A stretch of DNA of 33,596 nucleotides from assembly GCA_938009235.1 (NCBI GenBank), contig CALLIK010000015.1, forward strand, positions 1-33,596, given 5' to 3'. Shown one piece after another: positions 1 through 8,792 of the stretch (the first letter of the stretch is position 1; each line of letters opens with the position of its first letter). This stretch comes from an uncultured Caulobacterales bacterium (GTDB lineage Bacteria; Pseudomonadota; Alphaproteobacteria; Caulobacterales; Maricaulaceae). The notes under the pieces are model-generated. The model was not told where the DNA came from. It saw only the letters and a list, made by a program, of their open reading frames with translations, and did no database searches. The position numbers and the translations under genes were made by a program.

Positions 1-134
1 GCACGGATCTATCTGTCCATAGCCAAGCCAAGTTGAATGCGGTAGCAAGATCCCTTAACGAGCGTCCCAGAAAGACCCTCGAATATGAAACACCGGCCGA
101 GCGATTTGGCCAATGTGTTGCGATGACCGATTGA
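1..134 (+). CDS. IS30-family transposase, C-terminal fragment (cut by window start)
   Basis: The reading frame beginning at base 3 stays open from the window edge to a TGA at 132-134. It encodes about 43 residues. It contains the stretch [19 protein letters not shown] followed by a short QCVAMTD tail, which is the typical C-terminal end of IS30-family DDE transposases (the ‘LN.RPRKTL.Y.TPAE.F’ signature after the catalytic Glu). The catalytic core lies outside the window, so it cannot be judged whether the element is intact. The right terminal inverted repeat should lie just after the stop, but I could not fix its border without the left end. Confidence 0.8.
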   Translation, partial: TDLSVHSQAKLNAVARSLNERPRKTLEYETPAERFGQCVAMTD

Positions 135-776
135 AACCGCACTGCAAAGGAGTCCCTTCCTTTTAATCCCGTTTCCTGAGTACAATCTTTTAAAAAGGTA
201 AACATAGTATTTAACGCTATGAGTTGTGCTTGTGGATTAAGAGCTGAGCGCAGTGACTTTATTTGGGTGATATATTACATCCCTTATCTGCCCGCGCCTT
301 GCCTTAAACCAAACCCGTCCCTGTTTTCAAAATCCAACTCTCACATGATTTCAGTGTGTTGATTGAAAAATTCAGAGAACACTCCCCGTATTCAAAATCT
401 GTGGCATTCTAAGGGCGTTCTTTCGGACACGGGACAGGTAGAGCTCATCTGCCGTACCGAGAGACGGTGGGGTTGAGCGGTTACGTGTGAGAGCGTGATT
501 TGTGCCGGGCCTTTTGAAGTGAGAGCCGACTACTAGGTCTAATGGCCAAACTGTAGGGACAGATGGGCCGCTTCGTCAAAAACCGCTGCCGCGTGGTCGT
601 TGGATTGGCCTTACACCCCAGTCCACGATATTTGCGTAAAACAAAACATTCTATTCGGTATTCCATCGCGAATATCACCACGCGGACAGTCCTAATTATT
701 TAGTACGTCTCATTTGCTGACCCTCCCAGAAATGGATGATGGGCAGTTGTATCGGACGCATGTCTGGCTCTCAGCT
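135..776. other. Gene-poor stretch beside the IS30 end
   Basis: About 640 bp follow the transposase stop without a convincing gene. The first tens of bases probably include the right end of the IS30 element. An open frame on the minus strand at 481-681 (66 aa, rich in Arg, Thr and Ser) has no recognisable family and no clear Shine-Dalgarno sequence. I regard it as chance or decayed sequence. A small inverted repeat, CATAG-N9-CTATG, lies around 205-225. Nothing else was identified. Confidence 0.4.
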
Positions 777-1721
777 TTACGTCTTCAAAAGCCCAATTTC
801 GCGGAGACGTTCATTTAGATAATCGCCTGCCAGTATCGGCGCTTCGACCTTGCCCGTCTTCGCCACATACTCAGGCAAAGGGTCTATCAAAAAGTCATTG
901 TTCGGATGCAGAAAAAACGGAGCCGCATAGCGTGGAAATTTCGCGCGGGCCGCAGACGGGTTCGTCACGCGATGCGTCGTCGAGGGGATATGCCACGCCG
1001 TCAGCCGTTGCAGCATATCGCCCGCATTGATGACGACTGCGCCTTCGGGCGCATTAATGTCGATCCAATCGCCATTGCGGTGTTGGGCCTGCAATCCCGC
1101 TTCCTCTGCGCCGAGCAAGAGCGTGATCAAGTTGATGTCTTCATGGGCTGCTGCGCGTTCAGCGTCCTGCGGCGGAGAGGTGTCTTGGGGCGGGTAATGC
1201 AAGAGGCGCAGGATGGAGTTGCCGTGATTGACCTTGTAGTCAAAATACGTCTCTTCCAATCCCAAGTGCAGGGCAATGGCGCGCAGAATATCTGTGCCAA
1301 AACTATCAAGGGCGTCGAAAAGTTCCGATGTGGCGGCATTGAAATCAGGTTGTTCTTCGACCTGCGGCGTGGCTTTCATAGTCGCGCGATAAGGACTGTC
1401 TTCGGGGAGGTCACGGCCCGTGTGCCAGAATTCTTTGAGGTCTGCGACAGTTCGACCCTTAGCGTTTTCCGTCCCAATCGGAGAATAGCCGCGTTGATGC
1501 CCATTCTCTGGGTCGGCGTATTTGGCCTTGGTCGACGCGGCCTGCGCAAAGAAGGCTTTCGTCTCGGCGGCGGCGCGCGCCATGGTCTGTGTTGGGATGG
1601 TGTGGTCAGACACGATCGCAAAACCAATCTCGGCAAAGCTCTCGCCGAAGGCTTTGACGAAGGCAGCTTTGTCGGTTGTCCAAAGATCGAAACTGACTGG
1701 GTGTATATCTATCGCGCTCAT
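777..1721 (-). CDS. Isopenicillin N synthase-like 2-oxoglutarate/Fe(II) dioxygenase family protein
   Basis: The 314-aa protein has the two-part build of the IPNS-like family: an N-terminal DIOX_N region (about residues 5-120) and a C-terminal double-stranded beta-helix. The iron ligands are visible as H193 and D195 in AHEDIN and H250 in STTHRV. An arginine (R259-R264 region, before RYAAPFF) is in place to bind the 2-oxoglutarate carboxylate. The frame is open upstream to 1955, but those residues look non-coding and would overlap the next gene. The ATG at 1719-1721 starts a normal family N-terminus (MSAIDIHPVSF). Bacterial members are often annotated only as 2OG oxygenases and some act on small molecules; the substrate cannot be told here. 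It probably follows the DUF1905 gene on the same strand. Confidence 0.85.
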   Translation of the reverse strand: MSAIDIHPVSFDLWTTDKAAFVKAFGESFAEIGFAIVSDHTIPTQTMARAAAETKAFFAQAASTKAKYADPENGHQRGYSPIGTENAKGRTVADLKEFWHTGRDLPEDSPYRATMKATPQVEEQPDFNAATSELFDALDSFGTDILRAIALHLGLEETYFDYKVNHGNSILRLLHYPPQDTSPPQDAERAAAHEDINLITLLLGAEEAGLQAQHRNGDWIDINAPEGAVVINAGDMLQRLTAWHIPSTTHRVTNPSAARAKFPRYAAPFFLHPNNDFLIDPLPEYVAKTGKVEAPILAGDYLNERLREIGLLKT

Positions 1722-1812
1722 GTGTATCCCATCAGGTGAGTCTGAGATTCGTTGCAATGGCATTTGGCAGAAAGGCCACAGAAAGATTTGAGTTATCCAA
1801 AAACGATCGCAG

Positions 1813-2115
1813 TTAGATTTCCACGCTAATGGCGAAATCGACTGTATCGCCAATCGTGAGTGCCTCTGCGGTGCGGACGGCTTTCTTGATGGGCAAGATA
1901 TATCCGCCCTGCTCCTTGTGTGGGAAAACAGACGTCTTCCATGTGGTCGCGCCAACGCTCACGGCCACACGGACTGATCCAAAACCGCGCGGGAGGTGAC
2001 GCGTGAAATGTTTGATGTCGGCACTTAAGTCCGCAGGAAGCGTGACAAAGACCCAACTGCCCTTGCCTTGCCACTCCCACAGCTCGGCTGTGAATGTAAA
2101 ATCGAGATCAATCAT
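1813..2115 (-). CDS. DUF1905 domain-containing protein
   Basis: The 100-aa protein matches the single-domain DUF1905 pattern. It starts with a beta-strand (MIDLDFTFTAELWEWQGKGSW), has a central GSVRVAVSVGATTWKTSVFP section, and ends with GGYILPIKKAVRTAEALTIGD plus a beta-strand. The family is a small beta-barrel of unknown function, often found alone or fused to a YdeI/OmpD-associated domain. It lies 91 bp upstream of the dioxygenase on the same strand and is divergent from the M50B peptidase gene (84 bp between starts). No catalytic residues are known. The start ATG at 2113-2115 has only a weak ribosome-binding site. Confidence 0.8.
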   Translation of the reverse strand: MIDLDFTFTAELWEWQGKGSWVFVTLPADLSADIKHFTRHLPRGFGSVRVAVSVGATTWKTSVFPHKEQGGYILPIKKAVRTAEALTIGDTVDFAISVEI

Positions 2116-2199
2116 GCGGAATGCAACACGTGTAAATTATCATCATGCGTCTCCGTAAACAGGCTTGCGAGGACGCCGTTCAGGCCTCACATTAGATAT

Positions 2200-2934
2200 A
2201 TGTCCGTGATCAAATTCAAGAATATTAAACCACTCCCAACACGCCTCCCCGCCACGCAGTTTTGGGGCCTGTGCTTCATTGTGTGGATGTTGTTGCAAGT
2301 GCCGCTAATGCGGACGCCGATCATGTTTATCTCAACATGGGCACATGAATTAGGACACGGTTTAGGGGCCGTCTTTACAGGCGGGACGTTTAAAGAGCTC
2401 ACAGTTTTTCCGAACTTTTCGGGGCTCGCACTCACCGCAACGACTAATGATTTTCAACGAACCATGGTTCTCGTTTTGGGACTTTTAGGGCCGAGCCTTC
2501 TAGGGGTTCTTATGATCATTTTCACACGCGCGTTGAATTGGTATCGCGTGGCAATCGTCGTCTTGGCCCTATTATTGACTATGTCACAAATTTGGGCTGC
2601 TGATAGCTTCACCCGTTTAGCTTTGGGCGGCGGTACGATAATATTGGCTGCAATTGCTTGGAAAGTTCCAAACCAAGCTGTCCTGTATATCTCGCACATC
2701 ATTGCCATAGGACTGTGTCTAAATGCGCTGACGGGATTTGGATATTTCTTCATTGGGAACGCGGAAATCGCAGGATCACTCTACCGCTCTGATGCAGGTG
2801 CGCTTTCGGACATTCTCGGTGGACCGCATTGGATGTGGGGCGGTCTTGTCGCCGCCCTCTCGGTAGTTATTTTATTCGCAGGCGTTGTTCTGTCCGATAA
2901 ATGGGCACGCAGGAAAGCTGCCCTACGTCGCTAA
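2200..2934 (+). CDS. M50B-type integral membrane zinc metallopeptidase (putative)
   Basis: The 244-aa membrane protein carries an HExxH zinc-binding motif (H49-E50-L-G-H53, in STWAHELGHGLGA), followed by TGGTF. This is the arrangement of the M50B-like family (PF13398 type). About six hydrophobic segments can be seen: residues 20-36, around 85-105, 110-130, 135-155, 160-185 and 215-235. Family members are presumed intramembrane proteases; no substrate is known for this group. I chose the ATG at 2200 over in-frame starts back to 2068 because the extra N-terminus overlaps the divergent DUF1905 gene and looks non-coding. The stop abuts the stop of the convergent DUF1523 gene with no gap. Confidence 0.75.
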   Translation: MSVIKFKNIKPLPTRLPATQFWGLCFIVWMLLQVPLMRTPIMFISTWAHELGHGLGAVFTGGTFKELTVFPNFSGLALTATTNDFQRTMVLVLGLLGPSLLGVLMIIFTRALNWYRVAIVVLALLLTMSQIWAADSFTRLALGGGTIILAAIAWKVPNQAVLYISHIIAIGLCLNALTGFGYFFIGNAEIAGSLYRSDAGALSDILGGPHWMWGGLVAALSVVILFAGVVLSDKWARRKAALRR

Positions 2935-3591
2935 TTATTTAGATTTTGAGCCAAATAATTTCTTCCAGAACCCACGCGCTTTGGCACTGCCCTCACCAAC
3001 GCTGTCACTGACCTCCTTCGCGGCATCACCAATAGAATCTCCAACCTTGTCGAGTGTCGGATCGATCCGCTTGGCTTTCCAACGACGGATCGTGCGCCAG
3101 AGCAGGAACCAGATCAGCAAAAGTAATCCGATAAAGACAATATTGAAAAATGGAAAAATAGAGGCGTCAGGCCCCGCAACACGTTTCATAGATGTCGCAT
3201 TCGGGAAAATAGAAAACATGCGGATACGCCAACCATAATGGCGCACAGCGACCCATTGCTCGTCATCTTTCGCCAAGGCCTGCGCCTGTGCGGTTACATC
3301 ACTACTGTTAAATTTAAAGTAAGGCGGAAACCCCCAACCCGTATCTTCATTTCTGTAAACACGCGTCTTTCCCTTTGGCGTTTCAGTATTGATAAAACGG
3401 ACGTCACGGGTCGCGCCCTCATTTGTGCCAATATCTCCTTTGTCCCAAAACGGGTCGTCGGAATCAATATCAACGCGCTTCATGTCCACACCGACGATCT
3501 GCACAACATCATTTTGCGGCAGAAAGTAGTTCAGGAAGACAGCGCCAAATATAAACAGGAAAATAGCTGGGAGATGTTTTGCAAATTTCAT
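2935..3591 (-). CDS. DUF1523 family membrane protein
   Basis: The 218-aa protein has an N-terminal membrane segment (residues 5-23), an extracytoplasmic domain and a second membrane segment (about 146-167), followed by a charged tail. The family core is clear: VVQIVGVDMKRVD, then TRDVRFINTETPKGKTRVYR and NEDTGWGFPPYFKF. DUF1523 is widespread in alphaproteobacteria and has no assigned function. The ATG at 3589-3591 is preceded by GAGGGT at good spacing; an upstream start at 3618 would overlap the preceding gene and is less likely. It is the last gene of the seven-gene minus-strand operon and the second of its two membrane proteins. Confidence 0.85.
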   Translation of the reverse strand: MKFAKHLPAIFLFIFGAVFLNYFLPQNDVVQIVGVDMKRVDIDSDDPFWDKGDIGTNEGATRDVRFINTETPKGKTRVYRNEDTGWGFPPYFKFNSSDVTAQAQALAKDDEQWVAVRHYGWRIRMFSIFPNATSMKRVAGPDASIFPFFNIVFIGLLLLIWFLLWRTIRRWKAKRIDPTLDKVGDSIGDAAKEVSDSVGEGSAKARGFWKKLFGSKSK

Positions 3592-3601
3592 AATCGTACC
3601 C

Positions 3602-3880
3602 TCAAGTATATTGCGCAAGATAGATCAAAACACACATGATGACACCAGGAATAATATAGACCCCTAATATCAGTTTCGGTTTATATGATCGAGCATAACG
3701 TTTCATGCCGCGCGCAATAAAAACGTCTTTTTCTTCGGTGGTCTGGCGCAGTTTGGATTGTGTCTTATATTCTGATTCCAAATTGACGCGTTGCCGCACA
3801 CGCGCCGTGAAACTCAAAATCGCAAAGGCGATGCTGAGCAAGATAAATATAATTACAAAGTTTCGAATAATTGCGAACAT
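3602..3880 (-). CDS. Small two-helix membrane protein, unknown family
   Basis: The 92-aa protein has a hydrophobic N-terminus (residues 4-24, FVIIFILLSIAFAILSF), a polar basic middle (about 25-68) and a second hydrophobic segment (70-89, LILGVYIIPGVIMCVLIYLA). The start is well supported by GGAGGT about 6 bases upstream of the ATG. It lies between the DUF6638 gene (3-bp gap) and DUF1523 (10-bp gap), so it is almost certainly co-transcribed and may be a partner of DUF1523 in the membrane. I do not recognise the family. The hairpin topology with a basic loop suggests both ends on the same side of the membrane, but the orientation is inference. Confidence 0.75.
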   Translation of the reverse strand: MFAIIRNFVIIFILLSIAFAILSFTARVRQRVNLESEYKTQSKLRQTTEEKDVFIARGMKRYARSYKPKLILGVYIIPGVIMCVLIYLAQYT

Positions 3881-3883
3881 AGT

Positions 3884-5344
3884 CTACCTCCGTTTTTTGC
3901 CTTTCTGTCTCGATTTTTTCACAGGTACACCCCAAGGACTAATGTAAGGTTTCGTGCCTTCAATCGGCTTGGTCCGCCCTGTTTCGATATCAACTTCGAA
4001 AAGTTCATTATCGACAATGCGGGTCATGCTTGGCTTACCTTGCGCCTTAACTGGTTTTGGAACCACGTCGTCCATGCTAGGTTCTTCACCAAACAAAGCT
4101 TCACGCGCACCTTCTTTGTCCATCGCATATTCCTGCGAGAGGAAGCGCACGACAAAGTCTTTCTTCTGATCCGACCACTTGGCATAATCCTCATAGAAGA
4201 CAGACTTGTGACAAATAAAGAGCTGCCTGAAATCTAGACGTGAAAGGTCCGAGAGCAACATGTTCACGAGGTCACGATGTTTGCCTTGTGATCCGCGCAG
4301 TGCGTAAAAGAACGCAGGATGTGCAGGCCCCAAACGCGGCACACGGCCACCCAATGACGCCCAGCGCCAAACTTCCATTAGGCCCGTAAATTCAGGCGGC
4401 AGTTGATTGGCATAGCGGCGCTCTAAGCTGCGCATATTCTGACGCGAGAGACCCGACAGGTCATGCTCTTCATCCGCCGCAGTAGAGACCACTATGAAAT
4501 CCATTTTCTGACGAATAATCAGCGCACTATCTTGGCTCGGTTTTTGAACAATCAACTGGCTCAAATTTTCATCGCGCAACCAATTGGCAATGCCTTCACG
4601 ATCATCAAAGGTCAGTACTTGATCAATATCAATATCGGTCAAGCCAGCCACATGTTCGCGGGCCACTACCGTTGGCGTATTCGCATCACGGAACACATAA
4701 ACCCCGCCGAAATGCGACGAAAAATAATTGCCTTGTTGATAGACTTGGCTTTCGAGCTTCACGGGATTGCGCTGAATATTGCCTGTGCGTTTCGCCAACT
4801 CGATCATTTCTGCAATCAGAACATCATCCCACCACGCATCATCATCCGCCATGAAACGGTCAATATGACTGCTGAGTTCTTCGGCTTCCGCGACATGAGC
4901 TTGGGTTGTGTCGGCTGAAATTTCGATGCGATTAAGGTCGAGCAAATCCGCAGGCTCACTGAGTTTGAACACGGAGTTCATCAACTCGCCCGCCACGGCT
5001 TCGCGCGCCGTTAACGCGAAAAGCTGATCTTCATTCTCTTCGATATATTGCCGCAGGATATGGCGCGACGTTGAGAATTGTGAATTCAGCAGCGGCGCGG
5101 TTTTCTGATCCGTCGAGAGGAGAATGAACATCTGGTTCGCGCCATGCGGGTTTAGATACAGCTCATCATTTAACTCATGCGCAATTTCTGGCGACGCGCC
5201 CACAATATCAATGTGGAACTCGGTCAACTCTGTGCGCTTGCCAATCAAATGCTCCAGTGCGCGATTATACCGCTCCACAAGCGCAGGCGAAGACACCTCA
5301 TAAAGGTTCCCAAACATGAGACCCGCTTTGACGAGACGCATCAT
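3884..5344 (-). CDS. DUF6638 family protein
   Basis: The 486-aa soluble-looking protein opens with LVKAGLMFGNLYEVSSPAL, then VERYNRALEHL and FHIDIVGASPEIAHELND. This matches my recollection of the alphaproteobacterial DUF6638 family, which has no assigned function. No membrane segment, signal peptide or catalytic motif stands out. The C-terminal 70 residues are low complexity and very basic (ending KKSRQKGKKRR), which suggests binding to nucleic acid or to acidic membrane lipids; that is inference. Its ATG overlaps the stop of the preceding 120-aa gene (ATGA), a sign of translational coupling. It sits between the AAA+ ATPase side of the operon and the two membrane proteins. Confidence 0.75.
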   Translation of the reverse strand: MMRLVKAGLMFGNLYEVSSPALVERYNRALEHLIGKRTELTEFHIDIVGASPEIAHELNDELYLNPHGANQMFILLSTDQKTAPLLNSQFSTSRHILRQYIEENEDQLFALTAREAVAGELMNSVFKLSEPADLLDLNRIEISADTTQAHVAEAEELSSHIDRFMADDDAWWDDVLIAEMIELAKRTGNIQRNPVKLESQVYQQGNYFSSHFGGVYVFRDANTPTVVAREHVAGLTDIDIDQVLTFDDREGIANWLRDENLSQLIVQKPSQDSALIIRQKMDFIVVSTAADEEHDLSGLSRQNMRSLERRYANQLPPEFTGLMEVWRWASLGGRVPRLGPAHPAFFYALRGSQGKHRDLVNMLLSDLSRLDFRQLFICHKSVFYEDYAKWSDQKKDFVVRFLSQEYAMDKEGAREALFGEEPSMDDVVPKPVKAQGKPSMTRIVDNELFEVDIETGRTKPIEGTKPYISPWGVPVKKSRQKGKKRR

Positions 5345-5703
5345 CTAGGTTTATTCGAGCTTGGCTCGCCTCCATGAACAGCGCACAAACCAGCATCTTC
5401 TTGAAGCCAGTCATTCAACGAACGTTGGACGTGACCACTAATCAGATTCTTACATCTATTTCCGTTCTTCAAAATCTGACCACATTGAGGGGCGCCCCCC
5501 GTATCCAACCAACGTATATAATCCTCTCTCGCAACACCATTCTTCTTGGCGACCCACTCGAACTGATCTTCAATAAACTCGCTAAGCTCATGAGGAGGGA
5601 TGAAGGTGTCGCGATATCCACCCATTGTAGGCATCGACGCATGAAATGAAATTCCAGCCACCTTCAGCATGTTTAAAAAGGCTATCTGTTGCTCAGAAAA
5701 CAT
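5341..5703 (-). CDS. Hypothetical protein with a C-x9-C-x22-C-x2-H putative zinc site
   Basis: The 120-aa protein has a helical N-terminal part (residues 1-70, FSEQQIAFLNMLKVAG to DYIRWLDTG). Its C-terminal part has C74, C84, C107 and H110 spaced like a zinc knuckle: C-GQILKNGNR-C, then C-AV-H-GG. Similar ‘C..…G..C…C..H’ motifs occur in several small zinc-binding families, but I cannot assign this one. The gene starts one base inside the stop of the AAA+ ATPase gene and overlaps the DUF6638 gene by 4 bp, so the three are tightly coupled. Function is unknown; a structural adaptor between ATPase and DUF6638 is speculation from position. Confidence 0.7.
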   Translation of the reverse strand: MFSEQQIAFLNMLKVAGISFHASMPTMGGYRDTFIPPHELSEFIEDQFEWVAKKNGVAREDYIRWLDTGGAPQCGQILKNGNRCKNLISGHVQRSLNDWLQEDAGLCAVHGGEPSSNKPR

Positions 5704-7649
5704 TACGTTTTACTCGCCAAATAGCGACGCTTCGCTTCTTCGTTTCGGCCAAAGTCGCGGACCATGTTTTCAATCGCGATTTCGTCCGATTTATCAGCGT
5801 AGCGGAATTCGGAATCTGCGTAGCGGTTGATTTCTTGGATGACCATATCGACCGTAATTTCCGACGACAGGTCCGCAATCATATTACGTTTCGTGTTGTA
5901 GTCTTTCTCTAGGAATAGCTCTGTATTTTCCATCCACTCATCTGGCAGCTCAAAGTCCATCGCGCGGACTTTAACAGCGTCAGTGATGTTCTTAATCGCG
6001 CGGCCTGTAAAACGCGGGTCAGCTTCTTGAATACCTTTGAGATAGGTTCCGAGTTTCGTAATCGTGTCGAGCTTGCCGATAGATTTAGTTACGGCATCAA
6101 AGACGACTTCGAGGCCTTCTTCTTTTGGCCGCGCATAGGAAGCGTAACTGGCCGACACCGCTTTTTTGATTTGCTGTGCGGCGAACAATTCGTGATCCCC
6201 GACTGGAATGTCGTGGTTCTTGCCCATCAACAAATGCAGGATATCAATATAGTCGTCGCGGCTTTGTGGACCATCGACAAGGAAGCGCGCCGCCGCGCGT
6301 TGGCGTAGCGCATCATCGACGTTTTCTGGATAGTTCGAGAACATGCCGAAGGTACAGTTCCCGCGCACAACGGTATTTGCGCCCGCAAAACTCTCCATCA
6401 AGACGGCGGTGATTTCTAACTGGCCCGCCGAAGATTGACGGTCGCCGCGTTTGCCTGCGAGTTGGTCAATATCGTCAATCGTACCAAAGCCAATGACGTT
6501 AGGGTCGATGATTTGTTGGATGAAGGCTTTCGCGTTCTGAGCCGATTTTCCCTGATAGCTGTCGATACTATCGGTGCTGAGATTGGCGTAGCGGAAGGGA
6601 TATCCTGCATTGTTGCAATAGTCATTCACGATACCTGCCATCATTTGGATGAGGGTTGTCTTACCCGTCCCCGGCGCGCCATCGCCCATAAAGGTAAAGA
6701 TGAACCCGCCAAGGTCCGCGAATGGATTTAGCTTGCGATCAAAGTCATAAGCCATCAGCATTTTCGACAATTTCATCGCTTGGTATTTTGCGATGTGGTT
6801 GCCGACGACTTCGTTCGGTTTTTTGAACGTCATGGTGAGTTTGGTCGATTTTGCGCGGGAAGACGCTTCGAAGCCGCGAATTTCAAAATCATCCTCTTCG
6901 ACGCGATACGCCACAGATGTGAACGCCTCTATGCGCGGCAAGTTCGCCGCCCGCTGTGAGGATTTCTCCATGAGCTGTTCGAGGAACGCCGTGACCGTTG
7001 GTATCAGCTTATCGTCGCTATCGGCGAAAACGGCGAGGTCTTGATCCAACTCCCAAAGCACACCTGTTAGCGCGAGTTGCGGGTTATCGGTCAAGACTTC
7101 TTCGACATCCCCAACGTCAACTGAGAGCTCAGATGTTTCGTGCATGGAGGACAGCAAGAAGCTCGCCATATTCGCAAAGACATGCATGGCGATCACAGAA
7201 CTGGCCGCGAGGCCTTCGTTGAACTCGGTTTGTTTTGAACTTGGCAATTTACCTTGCAAATTCGCCTTCATCAGCGCGGACAATCCCGTCGCGTCTGAAT
7301 ATTGATCGACAACCGTTAGAGCTGTCGCGAGCGCGCGGCGCAGGCCGTGTAAAACGCCCGCTTGAACGGGGCTCATCAGCGCGTCATCAGAATCCGTCGC
7401 TTCGACACGAGCAATAATATTCACACCTTCGGCGCGCGCGGTAGAGGCCGTCACAAGCCCAGGCGTGGTCGAGCGGAACCGCCGGCGTGTTGTGCCAACG
7501 CCTGGGGATTTGGCAGCCACCGCTGCGATGTCTTTCGGCTTCGCGAGGCGTGGCGTGTGATCAAACCCATCCAATAGGGATTGCGCCGCAGGGACTTTTT
7601 CCCGAATCGCAGTTTCTTTGATTTCCATAAGATCAGAGGTGTTAGACAT
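5703..7649 (-). CDS. AAA+ ATPase of an uncharacterised operon
   Basis: The 648-aa protein has a long N-terminal region (residues 1-310) of unknown fold and one AAA+ module at about 310-470. Walker A is G322-DGAPGTGKT-331. Walker B is IGFGTIDDID (acidic pair around 392-395). A sensor 1 Asn lies in MFSNYPEN (N439), and DDALRQRAAARF (445-456) looks like the arginine-finger region of classical AAA proteins. A helical C-terminal part (470-648) follows. These residues suggest an active hexameric ATPase. A good ribosome-binding site (GAGAGGAAATTAA) precedes the ATG at 7649. Neighbours are a 372-aa unknown 23 bp upstream and the Cys/His protein immediately downstream. Substrate unknown; a remodelling role on the coiled-coil or membrane proteins of the operon is inference. 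Confidence 0.85.
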   Translation of the reverse strand: MSNTSDLMEIKETAIREKVPAAQSLLDGFDHTPRLAKPKDIAAVAAKSPGVGTTRRRFRSTTPGLVTASTARAEGVNIIARVEATDSDDALMSPVQAGVLHGLRRALATALTVVDQYSDATGLSALMKANLQGKLPSSKQTEFNEGLAASSVIAMHVFANMASFLLSSMHETSELSVDVGDVEEVLTDNPQLALTGVLWELDQDLAVFADSDDKLIPTVTAFLEQLMEKSSQRAANLPRIEAFTSVAYRVEEDDFEIRGFEASSRAKSTKLTMTFKKPNEVVGNHIAKYQAMKLSKMLMAYDFDRKLNPFADLGGFIFTFMGDGAPGTGKTTLIQMMAGIVNDYCNNAGYPFRYANLSTDSIDSYQGKSAQNAKAFIQQIIDPNVIGFGTIDDIDQLAGKRGDRQSSAGQLEITAVLMESFAGANTVVRGNCTFGMFSNYPENVDDALRQRAAARFLVDGPQSRDDYIDILHLLMGKNHDIPVGDHELFAAQQIKKAVSASYASYARPKEEGLEVVFDAVTKSIGKLDTITKLGTYLKGIQEADPRFTGRAIKNITDAVKVRAMDFELPDEWMENTELFLEKDYNTKRNMIADLSSEITVDMVIQEINRYADSEFRYADKSDEIAIENMVRDFGRNEEAKRRYLASKT

Positions 7650-7672
7650 TTAATTTCCTCTCCAGATTTACT

Positions 7673-8791
7673 CTATGAGTAACTTAAAATTTTGGCGTTT
7701 TGGCCAACAACATATTTTCGGACACCGTTGAAATCAGCGGCGTGTTTTTCTTCCATCACCTGAAAGGCGCGATGGGGCAGGATAAGCGCGCGAGTGATGT
7801 CGGTGAGACCATCCGTTTTACCCGTCAGGTTAAAAGCATCGAGCTTATAAACTTCACGCGGGGCTTGTTTGAATATCCCCACTTTTTTCCATTTCTGACC
7901 GTCAGAAATCAACGTTTCCACAGTCCACGCCAACGCCCAATCCGAACCTTCTTCGCCAACGGCACTCGCGAGAACATCACGAATAGGTCCGTGTTGTTCT
8001 GTAAAGGCGTGGCTATGCATGGGCCCCAGATGGAACCGCCGTAGGCTCTTTGGGTGTAATCCGTCAAAGTCTTCGTCGAACCCTTTGGCAATCGTCAGGA
8101 GTTTCAATTCTGACAAAGCTTGCGCCATGAGCGCATCCTGCACGCGCGGCCAGCGTCTCTCATCATTCGGCAACGCACGTGACGCCGTATCATCCACCAC
8201 CATCAAATAAACGACGGGGATATTCGTCTTGGAATCATAAGACGCCCAATGGATAATATAACGGCGCTTACGGCGTTCCAAATCCTTACCCACCCACACG
8301 ATTTGAGGATGGTTCTGCGACAGGAACAATGACTCTTTGACCAAGGTCTCGTAGTAAATCCGCTGCGCCAGCGCATATTGCAGCGTTGTCGGCGCAGAAC
8401 GTTCCGTCAGGATATGGTTGATCATATCTTTTTTGAGGCGCTCTTGTTCAGGCAAAGACTTCAGATGTTTTTTTGCCTGCGTGCTATCCGCCGCGAGCTG
8501 CATGATTTCAGAGAAAACTGGAAAACCAGACTCTGTTTTATCAATGCTCATCTTCCCCGAGTCTGGCGCTCGGTTGGTCATCAAATATTTATACGACAGC
8601 GCAGTGAAGCTGTTGTTCAAATCCCGCAAATACGAGCCAAGAATATCGCCTTCGGCTTCGCTGATCACACCCTCACCTACAGAGAGCGTTGCAACAGATC
8701 CAAGGTGAGCCATGATTTTTTCAAACTTGGCAAAATAACGCCGTGTCGCCCGCGCACTATCTAGCACGCGGTGCGTATAGGATAAGTCCAC
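7673..8791 (-). CDS. Hypothetical protein (372 aa), operon member, GTG start
   Basis: I do not recognise the family. The protein looks soluble, without signal peptide or membrane segment. The N-terminal half (residues 1-150) is mainly helical and the middle (about 155-215) has alternating strands (YIIHWASYD, IPVVYLMVVDDTA). The C-terminal half contains HLGPMHSHAF, DWALAWTVETLIS and REVYKLDAF. The start is a GTG at 8789-8791, one base after the TAA of the coiled-coil gene, with GGAGG 11 bases upstream. This spacing implies coupled translation. No motif allows a function to be named; its position between the coiled-coil protein and the AAA+ ATPase suggests an adaptor or regulator. Confidence 0.7.
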   Translation of the reverse strand: MDLSYTHRVLDSARATRRYFAKFEKIMAHLGSVATLSVGEGVISEAEGDILGSYLRDLNNSFTALSYKYLMTNRAPDSGKMSIDKTESGFPVFSEIMQLAADSTQAKKHLKSLPEQERLKKDMINHILTERSAPTTLQYALAQRIYYETLVKESLFLSQNHPQIVWVGKDLERRKRRYIIHWASYDSKTNIPVVYLMVVDDTASRALPNDERRWPRVQDALMAQALSELKLLTIAKGFDEDFDGLHPKSLRRFHLGPMHSHAFTEQHGPIRDVLASAVGEEGSDWALAWTVETLISDGQKWKKVGIFKQAPREVYKLDAFNLTGKTDGLTDITRALILPHRAFQVMEEKHAADFNGVRKYVVGQNAKILSYS

Positions 8792-8792
8792 C

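Noticed and set aside
481..681. 66-codon open frame on the minus strand.
   Set aside because: No recognisable family, no ribosome-binding site and odd composition; probably chance or decayed sequence.
906..1739. 277-codon open frame on the plus strand.
   Set aside because: It lies antisense inside the well-supported dioxygenase gene and has no family features.
3238..3639. 133-codon open frame on the plus strand.
   Set aside because: Antisense to DUF1523 with no start site or family signal.
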